A DNA stretch of 64,000 bases from DASSQJ01 sp963772645 (GTDB taxonomy: Bacteria > Actinomycetota > Actinomycetes > Actinomycetales > Dermatophilaceae). The translations under genes and the position numbers were made by a program. Where the stretch lies: contig CAVYYD010000014.1 in NCBI GenBank assembly GCA_963772645.1, positions 1-64,000 of the forward strand, read 5' to 3'. Within the stretch, counting starts at the first letter, position 1; each line of letters opens with the position of its first letter. Shown piece by piece: positions 48,179 to 56,525 of the stretch. Below the pieces are notes generated by a model. The model saw nothing but the letters and a program-made list of their open reading frames with translations. It was not told the origin of the DNA and searched no databases.

Positions 48179-48412
48179 GCCGGCGGCAGGGAGGTGGCGT
48201 CGATGCGGTTGCTCCTCGAGCAGCGCGGCACGCTGCCGGCGGCGGTAGTCACCCCACCGCTCGACCTGGCCCCACAGCGTCGACACCCGCACCACGCACC
48301 TCCGGTGTACACCCTAGTGGCGCGCGCCGGTCAGTCCGGTGTGGCTCGCGGCATCTGTCGGGGTGAGGGCCGTGTCTGCCGGGGTGGCCGGTCCCTCGGG
48401 GCCGCCGCCGGG

Positions 48413-49753
48413 TCAGGAGTCCCGGAAGCGGTTGATCTCGGCCTCGAACCGGGCGCGCTTGTCCGGGTCGCTGACGCCGAGCCCCTGCTCCGGGGAGAGA
48501 GTGAGCACGCCCACCTTGCCCTGGTGCGCGTTGCGGTGGACGTCGAGGGCGGCCTGGCCGACCTCCTCCAAGGAGTAGGTCTTGGACAGGGTCGGGTGGA
48601 CGATGCCGCGGTCGATGAGGTCGTTGGCCTCCCACGCCTCCCGGTAGTTCGCGAAGTGGCTGGAGACGATCCGCTTGAGGTTCATCCACAGGTAGCGGTT
48701 GTCGTACTCGTGCATGTACCCGGAGGTGGACGCACAGGTGACGATGGTGCCGCCCTTGCGGGCGACGTAGACGCTGGCGCCGAAGGTCTCGCGTCCGGGG
48801 TGCTCGAAGACGATGTCGACGTCGTGGCCACCGGTGAGCTCGCGGATCCGCTTGCCGAGCCGCTGCCACTCCTTGGGGTCCTGCGCGGTCCCCTCGTCGT
48901 TCCAGAACCGGTAGCCCTCGGCGTTGCGGTCGATGATCAGCTCGGCCCCCATGGCGCGGCAGATGGCCGCCTTCTCGGGGGAGGAGACGACACAGACCGG
49001 GGTGGCACCGCCGGCGAGCGCCATCTGCGTCGCGTACGAGCCGAGCCCACCGCTGGCCCCCCAGACCAGGACCCGGTCGCCGAGCTTCATCTGGGCGCCG
49101 TTCTTGCTGACCAGCTGCCGGTAGGCGGTGGAGTTGACCAGGCCCGGCGAGGCGGCCTCCTCCCAGGACAGGTGGGCCGGCTTGGGCATCAGCTGGTTGG
49201 CCTTGACCACGGCCAGCTCGGCGAGCCCGCCGAAGTTCGTCTCGAACCCCCAGATGCGCTGCTGCGGGTCCATCATCGTGTCGTCGTGCCCCTCGGCGTC
49301 CTCGAGCTCGACCGAGAGGCAGTGCGCGACGACCTCGGTGCCCGGGCGCCACTTCGTGACCCCCGGGCCGACCCGGAGGATGACGCCCGCCAGGTCTGAG
49401 CCCACGACGTGGTAGGGCAGGTCGTGCCGCTTGGCGTACACCGAGGTGCGGCCGTAGCGCTCGAGGAACCCGAAGGTGGGGACCGGCTCGAAGATCGAGG
49501 TCCACACGGTGTTGTAGTTGATGGCGCTGGCCATGACCGCGACGAGCGCCTCCCCGGGGGCGAGCTCGGGCACCGGGACCTCGTCGATGTGCAGCGAGCG
49601 GCGCGGGTCCTTCTCCGGGGTCGACATCCCCTCGAACATGCCGACCTCGTCCTTGTGCACGGTGGCCCCCCGGTAGCTCGCCGGAACCTCGAGCGCGGAG
49701 TAGGTCGCCTCGCTGCGGTCTCCGGAGAGGATGGCCTGCCGGATCTGCTCCAT
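48413..49753 (-). CDS. ccr: Crotonyl-CoA carboxylase/reductase
   Basis: The 446-residue MDR-family enzyme reduces and carboxylates crotonyl-CoA to (2S)-ethylmalonyl-CoA with NADPH and CO2. Diagnostic stretches are INYNTVWTSIFEPVPTFGFL, HVVGSDLAGVILRVG, WGFETNFGGLAELA, the cofactor loop VLVWGASGGLGSYATQ and HPGRETFGASVYVARKGGTIV (the active-site His and neighbourhood); it ends AEINRFRDS. An AAGGAG ribosome site precedes the ATG by 10 nt. It is divergent from the envelope protein genes and supplies the substrate for the epimerase and MeaA. Confidence 0.95.
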   Translation of the reverse strand: MEQIRQAILSGDRSEATYSALEVPASYRGATVHKDEVGMFEGMSTPEKDPRRSLHIDEVPVPELAPGEALVAVMASAINYNTVWTSIFEPVPTFGFLERYGRTSVYAKRHDLPYHVVGSDLAGVILRVGPGVTKWRPGTEVVAHCLSVELEDAEGHDDTMMDPQQRIWGFETNFGGLAELAVVKANQLMPKPAHLSWEEAASPGLVNSTAYRQLVSKNGAQMKLGDRVLVWGASGGLGSYATQMALAGGATPVCVVSSPEKAAICRAMGAELIIDRNAEGYRFWNDEGTAQDPKEWQRLGKRIRELTGGHDVDIVFEHPGRETFGASVYVARKGGTIVTCASTSGYMHEYDNRYLWMNLKRIVSSHFANYREAWEANDLIDRGIVHPTLSKTYSLEEVGQAALDVHRNAHQGKVGVLTLSPEQGLGVSDPDKRARFEAEINRFRDS

Positions 49754-49847
49754 GCGGTCGTGCTCCTTCGCGGGGGGTCGGGGGCGTTCCGGGTGAACCT
49801 ACTGTCCGGTCCTGGGACGCGCCACGGCCTGAGACGGCAGTCACGAC

Positions 49848-49861
49848 GTGATCCGGCTCAC
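49848..49861. promoter_or_regulatory. CRP-like palindrome between ccr and the membrane protein gene
   Basis: GTGA-N6-TCAC lies about midway in the 163-bp divergent gap. It keeps the inner eight of the ten CRP-consensus bases; the outer pair is C/G instead of T/A. Weaker evidence than the site before atpI. Confidence 0.35.
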
Positions 49862-49903
49862 GGGCCGGACCCGTGGGCCGGCCCGGGTGCGCGGCCCCCG
49901 TAC

Positions 49904-49909
49904 TACCGT
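49904..49909 (+). promoter_or_regulatory. -10 box of the envelope membrane protein gene
   Basis: TACCGT ends 7 nt before GTG 49917. Confidence 0.55.
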
Positions 49910-49916
49910 TCCGGGC

Positions 49917-52028
49917 GTGGCCCACCCGACCCCCGCACGCCGATGCCCGGCGGCCGCGCGCGCCCTCCTCGCCGCGCTCGCCGGGGGGATGCTCCTCCTC
50001 GGCGCGGCCGGCCCTGCGCCGGCCGCCGCGGGTCCAGGGGCGGGTCCCGCGGTGGCTCCGGCCGAGGACCCGGTGGACGCGGTCGTGCTCATCGGGGCGC
50101 CGGGGCTGGCCTGGAGCGACATCGACCCCGCGACGACGCCGGTGCTGCACGCCATCGCGGAGGAGGGGCTCGTCGGGTCGATGACGGTGCGGTCGGTCCG
50201 CACCCGCTCGTGCGCGGTCGACGGCTGGCTCACCCTCTCCGCGGGCCGGCGCGCGGCCGACCTCCCCGGCCCCTGCCGCGACCCCCTGCCGGTCGGCGCG
50301 GACGGCGTGGTGCCGCGGTGGTCGGACTACACCGAGGCGGCGGGCCGCGACCCCTACGACGCCCAGCCCGGCACGCTCGGCTCCTCGCTCGCCGCAGCCG
50401 GGAGGTGTGCCGCGTCGGTCGGACCGGGCGCGGCGATCGCCGTCGCCGACCGCGCCGGGCGGGTCGAGCACCACGCCGCCCGCCTCCCGGCCCCCCCGGC
50501 GTGCCCGGTGCTCGTCGTCGACGGCGGCACGCTGCCCGCCGGACCGCCGGCGCGCGCCGGCGCCCTCCGGGAGCTCGACGCCCTCGTCGACCGCGTGGTG
50601 CGCTCGGCCGGACCGAACACCCGCGTGCTCGTCGCCGGAGTCGGTGACGGCGACTCGCCGGTCCGGCCGCGGGCCGTCCTGATGACCGCGCCACGGCCGG
50701 GCGTCCTCCTCTCACCCTCGACCCGGCAGCCCGGCCTGGTCCAGCTCCAGGACCTCACGGCGTTCCTCGTCGACCGCTTCGGCACCCCGGTGCCGGGCCT
50801 GACCGGCCGCCCGCTGGAGTGGGAGTACTCCCCGGTGGGCGCCGCCGCCGGGCCGCGGCTCGCGGACCGGGTCGGCCTCGAGCGGCAGGCGGCGACGATG
50901 CGAGCCGTCGCACCGCAGGTCACCGGCTGGCTGGCCGCGCTGGTCACCGCCTGGGCACTCGCGGCGGCCGGGCTGCGCTGGCGACGCCGTGGGTGGCCGG
51001 CCCGGCTCCGGGTGGGCGGGGTCGTGATCGCCGCGGTGCCGGTCTCGACCTTCCTCGCCAACCTCCTGCCGTGGGAGCGGCTGGCGGCGCCGGGGTGGGC
51101 GTTCGCCGGCTCGCTGGCCCTGGCCACCGCGGTGGTCGCCGGGGTCGCGCTCGCCGTCGGACGGCGGGTCGAGCTCGGCGCGCTGCGGGCCGTCGCCCTG
51201 GTCACGGTGCTCGTCCTCGGCGGTGACGTCGTCACCGGCTCGACGCTCCAGCTGGCGTCGGTCTTCGGGCAGAACCCCACCGTCGGCGGCCGCTTCTACG
51301 GGCTCGGGAACACCAGCTTCGCCCTCTACGGCCTCGCCGTCCTCGTGCTCGTGCAGTGGGTCGCCACGAGCGCGCGCGGGGGCCGTTGGCGGCTCCCGGT
51401 CGGGGCGCTCGTCCTCCTCGCCGCACTCGCGCTGGAGGCCCACCCCTCGTTCGGCGCCGACTTCGGCGGCCCACCGGGACTGCTCCTCGGTGGGCTCGTC
51501 GTCCTCGCCGCCGAGGCCGGACTCCGGCTCACGCCGGTGCGGGTGGCCCTCGCCCTCGTGCTCGCGGCGGCGCTCACCACCGGTGTGGCCGTTGCTGACT
51601 GGCTGCGCCCCCCGCAGGCTCGCACCCACCTCGGCGAGTTCGTCCAGACCGTGCTCGACGGCGGCGCCGGCGAGGTCGTCACCCGCAAGCTGGCCCAGAA
51701 CCTGGACAACCTCGCGTCCCCGCCGCTGCTCGCGATCGCGGTGGCGACGGTGGTCCTCACCGCCGTGCTGGCCCGCTCCGGGTGGCGGCCCACTGCCGCG
51801 GGCACCATCGTCGTCCGCGGCGCGTTGGTCCTGGCGGCCGTCGGGTTCGCCGTCAACGACTCCGGGCTCGTCATCCCGGCCTACGTCGCGGTCGTCCTGG
51901 TACCCCTCCTCCTGGCCGACCGTCCCTGCGCAGGAGGTCAGGAGGTCCGATGGCGTCCCGGTGGCGGGCCCGTCTCCCGCTCCTCCTCGTCGGCGCCGTC
52001 GCCCTCGGGGCCTACACCTGGCACCTGA
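49917..52028 (+). CDS. Large membrane protein with extracytoplasmic alkaline-phosphatase-like domain
   Basis: The roughly 703-residue protein has a signal-like start (ARALLAALAGGMLLLGAAGPAPA), an extracytoplasmic domain of about 300 residues resembling the alkaline phosphatase superfamily fold (DAVVLIGAPGLAWSDIDP, VVDGGTLPAGPPARAG, VLVAGVGDGDSPVRPRAVLMTAP), and about eight to ten membrane segments. The metal-binding Asp/Thr set of true phosphatases is not obvious, so it may be a non-catalytic relative. Similar proteins occur near cell-wall glycan genes in actinobacteria. Its last 79 bp overlap the next gene; the tail after LLLADRP may be out of frame through one indel, in which case it ends nearer 51945. 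Confidence 0.65.
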   Translation: MAHPTPARRCPAAARALLAALAGGMLLLGAAGPAPAAAGPGAGPAVAPAEDPVDAVVLIGAPGLAWSDIDPATTPVLHAIAEEGLVGSMTVRSVRTRSCAVDGWLTLSAGRRAADLPGPCRDPLPVGADGVVPRWSDYTEAAGRDPYDAQPGTLGSSLAAAGRCAASVGPGAAIAVADRAGRVEHHAARLPAPPACPVLVVDGGTLPAGPPARAGALRELDALVDRVVRSAGPNTRVLVAGVGDGDSPVRPRAVLMTAPRPGVLLSPSTRQPGLVQLQDLTAFLVDRFGTPVPGLTGRPLEWEYSPVGAAAGPRLADRVGLERQAATMRAVAPQVTGWLAALVTAWALAAAGLRWRRRGWPARLRVGGVVIAAVPVSTFLANLLPWERLAAPGWAFAGSLALATAVVAGVALAVGRRVELGALRAVALVTVLVLGGDVVTGSTLQLASVFGQNPTVGGRFYGLGNTSFALYGLAVLVLVQWVATSARGGRWRLPVGALVLLAALALEAHPSFGADFGGPPGLLLGGLVVLAAEAGLRLTPVRVALALVLAAALTTGVAVADWLRPPQARTHLGEFVQTVLDGGAGEVVTRKLAQNLDNLASPPLLAIAVATVVLTAVLARSGWRPTAAGTIVVRGALVLAAVGFAVNDSGLVIPAYVAVVLVPLLLADRPCAGGQEVRWRPGGGPVSRSSSSAPSPSGPTPGT

Positions 52029-53689
52029 GTCGCAACGGCTGGGGCAACGTCTACTACGCCGGCATCGCCGACACCGGCGGCCACCACCTCGCGGCCGCCT
52101 TCTTCGGCGGCCTCGACCCGCTGCCGGTCGTCGCCACCGACAAGCCACCGCTCGCCCTCTGGCCGATGATGCTCTCGGTGGCCCTGCTCGGGACCACCCC
52201 GCTGGCGGTGCTCCTGCCGCAGGCGCTCGAGACGGTCGCGGCGGTGGTCCTGCTCGGCCGCACCGTCGAGCGCGTCGCCGGCCCCCGGGCGGGCGTGGTG
52301 TCCGCCCTCCTCCTGGCGGTGAGTCCGGTGACCTTCGCCCTCGCCCGCTTCGACGACCCCGACACCATGCTCGTCCTCACCTCGGTGCTCGTCGCCTACG
52401 CGGCGGTGCGGGTCGCGGCCGACGGCCGAGCGCGGTGGCTGGTCCTCCTCGGTGCCGCCCTGGGCGCGGCCTTCCTCACCAAGTGGCTCGCCGGGCTCGT
52501 CGTCCTCCCCGCGGTGTCCTGGGCCCTCTGGGCGCCCACCCGGGGTCGGCGGTGGCGGGCGGCCGGCACCACCGGGGCCGCGTTCGCCGTCGTCGGGCTG
52601 TGGTGGGTGGCGGTGCTCGCCGTCCTCGGCCCCGCCGGCCGGCCCACGGCGGACGCCTCCAGCGGCAGCCTCGTCGACCTCGTCCTGGGCTCGAACGGCG
52701 TCGCGCGGCTCTCGGGCGACGGCGGTGGCTCGGTCTCCGGGGTCCCCGGCGTCACCCGGTTGCTCACCGCCCCCTTCGCCGACCAGACGGCCTGGTTCCT
52801 GCCGGCGGCGCTCCTGGCGACGGTCCTCCTGCTCCTGGACCGGGACGCGGATCCGGTGCGGCGGGTCGTGGTCCGGCTGCTCGGCGGCTGGCTGGTCGTC
52901 GCCGCGGTGCTCTTCAGCGCCATGGGTGGGGCGATGCACCCCTACTACACGAGCTACCTCGCGGCGCCCGCCGCCGGGCTCCTCGGGCTCGCGGCGGCCA
53001 GGGTCGGCCGGGGCTGGTCAGCCGCCCGCGGCGCGGTGCTCGTGGGCGTCGCGGGGGTCACCGGGGTGCTCGTCCTCGCGGCGACCGGCCGCGGCCTCGC
53101 CTGGCTGGCGGCGCCTGCCGCGGCCGCCTGCCTGCTCGCGGTCGGCCTCCTCCTGCGCCGACGCGCCGTCGCGGGCGCCGTGCTCGCGCTGGTCGTCGGT
53201 GTCGCCGTGCTCACCGGTCCGGCCACGACCGACTGGGTGACCGCGCACCTCATCGTCAACGGTTCCGACCCCCGCGCCGGCTGGCACCAGGCCGGCACGA
53301 CCCTGGTCCCCCCGGCGTCGCTCGTCGCCTTCCTCCACGCCCATCGCGTGGGGGAGTGGGTGGCGGCCGTGCCCCAGGCCTCGCCGGCCGCCGAGCTGCA
53401 GCTCGCCGGCCGGATGCCGGTGCTGCCGCTCGGCGGTTTCACCGGCTCGGCCACCATGCCCTCGCTGGCCCAGCTACGGTCCTTCGCGGCCAGCGGGCGG
53501 CTGCGCTACGTCGCGCTCCTCGGCCGATACCTCGCGGACCCCTCGGGGACCCCGAGGACCCTGGTGGGGCGCCCGCTGGCCACGATGGTCGACTGGGCGC
53601 GGGCCACCGGCTGCCCGCTGCGCGTCGGGGCGGTCACCCTCATCGACCTGGCCGACCGCTCCTGCCACCCACCCAGGGGGACCGGGTAG
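51950..53689 (+). CDS. GT39/PMT-like membrane glycosyltransferase (ArnT-like)
   Basis: The 579-residue protein has about 11 membrane segments. The first extracytoplasmic loop has the features of polyprenyl-phosphate-sugar dependent GT-C transferases: SRNGWGNVYYAGI, VVATDKPPLALWPMML, and ALARFDDPDTMLVL with acidic residues. A C-terminal soluble domain follows (GSATMPSLAQLRSFAASGRL). It would move a mannose or arabinose-like sugar from a polyprenyl carrier to an envelope acceptor outside the membrane. It overlaps or closely follows the membrane protein upstream and probably acts with it. The sugar and acceptor are unknown. Confidence 0.8.
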   Translation: MASRWRARLPLLLVGAVALGAYTWHLSRNGWGNVYYAGIADTGGHHLAAAFFGGLDPLPVVATDKPPLALWPMMLSVALLGTTPLAVLLPQALETVAAVVLLGRTVERVAGPRAGVVSALLLAVSPVTFALARFDDPDTMLVLTSVLVAYAAVRVAADGRARWLVLLGAALGAAFLTKWLAGLVVLPAVSWALWAPTRGRRWRAAGTTGAAFAVVGLWWVAVLAVLGPAGRPTADASSGSLVDLVLGSNGVARLSGDGGGSVSGVPGVTRLLTAPFADQTAWFLPAALLATVLLLLDRDADPVRRVVVRLLGGWLVVAAVLFSAMGGAMHPYYTSYLAAPAAGLLGLAAARVGRGWSAARGAVLVGVAGVTGVLVLAATGRGLAWLAAPAAAACLLAVGLLLRRRAVAGAVLALVVGVAVLTGPATTDWVTAHLIVNGSDPRAGWHQAGTTLVPPASLVAFLHAHRVGEWVAAVPQASPAAELQLAGRMPVLPLGGFTGSATMPSLAQLRSFAASGRLRYVALLGRYLADPSGTPRTLVGRPLATMVDWARATGCPLRVGAVTLIDLADRSCHPPRGTG

Positions 53690-53690
53690 G

Positions 53691-53716
53691 GCACCCCGCC
53701 TCCGGTCAGGGGGTGC
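53691..53716. terminator. Hairpin between convergent genes
   Basis: GCACCCC at 53691-53697 pairs with GGGGTGC at 53710-53716 around a 12-nt loop. It spans the 16-bp gap and the 3' end of the epimerase gene. Confidence 0.4.
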
Positions 53717-54146
53717 TGCCGCCGGGCGCCGGCTCGACGAGCTCGACGAGGATGCCACCGGCGTCCTTGGGGTGGATGAAGTTGACCCTCGAGTCGCTCG
53801 TGCCCCGCCGCGGGCTCTCGTAGAGCAGCCGCATCCCCCGCTCGCGGAGTGTGGTGCACACGGCGTCCAGGTCCTCCACCCGGTAGGCCAGCTGCTGGAT
53901 GCCCGGACCGCTGCGCTCGAGGAACCTGGCGATCGTCGACTCCTGCGAGAGCGGGGCGAGGAGCTGGATGCACGAGCCGGAGCCGCCGACCCCCATCATC
54001 GCCTCGCGGACACCCTGCTCCTCGTTGGTCTCCTCGTGCAGCAGCCGCATCCCGTAGGTGCGCTCGTAGAAGCCGACCGCCTCGTCGAGGTCGCGGACGG
54101 CGACGCCGACATGGTCGATGGCCGTGAACAGGTCGCTGGCGCTCAT
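53706..54146 (-). CDS. mce: Methylmalonyl-CoA/ethylmalonyl-CoA epimerase
   Basis: The 146-residue vicinal-oxygen-chelate protein carries all four metal ligands known from the Propionibacterium enzyme: His in AIDHVGVAV, Gln in GIQQLAYRV, His in NFIHPKDAGG and Glu in ILVELVEPA. It interconverts the 2R and 2S forms of methylmalonyl-CoA and, in ethylmalonyl-CoA pathway organisms, ethylmalonyl-CoA. Of two in-frame ATGs, 54146 is chosen because a TACGCT box at 54154-54159 ends 7 nt before it. Confidence 0.93.
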   Translation of the reverse strand: MSASDLFTAIDHVGVAVRDLDEAVGFYERTYGMRLLHEETNEEQGVREAMMGVGGSGSCIQLLAPLSQESTIARFLERSGPGIQQLAYRVEDLDAVCTTLRERGMRLLYESPRRGTSDSRVNFIHPKDAGGILVELVEPAPGGSTP

Positions 54147-54346
54147 GGGCATCAGCGTAGGGCGGGCGGGGCGGCCCGGACCGGGCCCGGGTGACGGGTG
54201 CCACGGAGATGGCCCCGCCAGCCCGATGCCCGGGCACCGCTCGGGAGCGCCCTCGTGGTGAGCGTCACGGGAGGCCGGGGTGGCACGGGCGGCCCCCGCG
54301 ACTAGCATCGGCAGGTACCCAACGGAACCGACCGGGAGGCCACCGC

Positions 54347-55546
<1,200 letters not shown>

Positions 55547-55548
55547 CG

Positions 55549-56505
55549 CTGCCCGGGCCGCGCGACGCCGACGTCCCCTCCCTCGTCTCCGACGCCCGGG
55601 AGGGGAACGCGCGCGCGGTCGCCCGGCTGATCACCTGGGTGGAGGAGAGCCATCCCCGCCTGCGGGAGGTGATGGCCGCCCTCGCCCCGCACACCGGGCG
55701 AGCGCACGTCGTCGGCCTCACCGGGCCGCCCGGTGTCGGGAAGTCGACGACCACCGGCGCGCTCATCGCCGCGCACCGGGCTCGCGGCCACCGGGTCGGG
55801 GTCCTGGCGGTCGACCCCTCCTCGCCGTTCAGCGGTGGGGCCCTGCTCGGCGACCGGATCCGGATGACCGAGCACGCGGCCGACCCGGGGGTCTACATCC
55901 GCTCGATGGCCTCCCGCGGCCACCTGGGGGGGCTGTCCTGGGCCGCGCCACAGGCCGTGCGGGTCCTCGACGCCGCCGGCTGCGACGTCGTGTTCCTCGA
56001 GACGGTCGGGGTGGGGCAGTCCGAGGTCGAGGTGGCCGGGACCGCGGACACGACGGTCGTCCTGCTCGCCCCCGGGATGGGCGACGGCGTGCAGGCGGCC
56101 AAGGCCGGCATCCTGGAGGTGGCCGACGTCCTCGCCGTCAACAAGGCCGACCGCGAGGGGGCCGAGCGCACCGTGCGCGACCTGCGGCACATGGTCGCCC
56201 TGGCCGCGACCGGGCCGGGGCGGTGGCGCCCGCGGGTGCTGCGCACCGTCGCCACCGACGGCACCGGCATCGAGGACCTGCTCGCCGCGGTCGAGGAGCA
56301 CCGTGAGCACCTCGGTACCGACGGGTTGCGGGACCGGCGGACCCGGCGCGCCGAGCGTGAGGTCGAGGGCCTGGCCCTGAGGGCGGTCCGGGCCCGGGTC
56401 GCCCGCCCCGGCGGCGCCGACCTCGCGGCCCTCGCCGCCGACGTGGTCGACGGCCGGCTCGACCCGTACGCCGCCGCCGACCGGCTCCTCGCCGACCTCC
56501 GCTGA
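55549..56505 (+). CDS. meaB: MeaB/ArgK-type GTPase chaperone of B12-dependent mutases
   Basis: The protein of about 318 residues protects adenosylcobalamin mutases from inactivation and gates cofactor loading. It has DAREGNARAVARLITWVEE, P-loop GLTGPPGVGKSTTTG, VDPSSPFSGGALLGDRIRM, ETVGVGQSEVEVAG, VLAVNKADREGA, and a C-terminal dimerisation helix ending ADRLLADLR. No ATG, GTG or TTG exists between the thiolase stop and the conserved domain; CTG at 55549 is the best in-frame candidate, 2 bp after the thiolase stop. A frameshift hiding a normal start is possible. It is the partner of MeaA. Confidence 0.9.
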   Translation: MPGPRDADVPSLVSDAREGNARAVARLITWVEESHPRLREVMAALAPHTGRAHVVGLTGPPGVGKSTTTGALIAAHRARGHRVGVLAVDPSSPFSGGALLGDRIRMTEHAADPGVYIRSMASRGHLGGLSWAAPQAVRVLDAAGCDVVFLETVGVGQSEVEVAGTADTTVVLLAPGMGDGVQAAKAGILEVADVLAVNKADREGAERTVRDLRHMVALAATGPGRWRPRVLRTVATDGTGIEDLLAAVEEHREHLGTDGLRDRRTRRAEREVEGLALRAVRARVARPGGADLAALAADVVDGRLDPYAAADRLLADLR

Positions 56506-56525
56506 CCCGGTCGGCGGCCGGGTCA
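56503..56525. terminator. Stop-codon-embedded bidirectional hairpin
   Basis: TGACCCGG at 56503-56510 pairs with CCGGGTCA at 56518-56525 around a 7-nt loop. The arms include the stop codons of both convergent genes, meaB and the GH65 gene. Confidence 0.5.
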
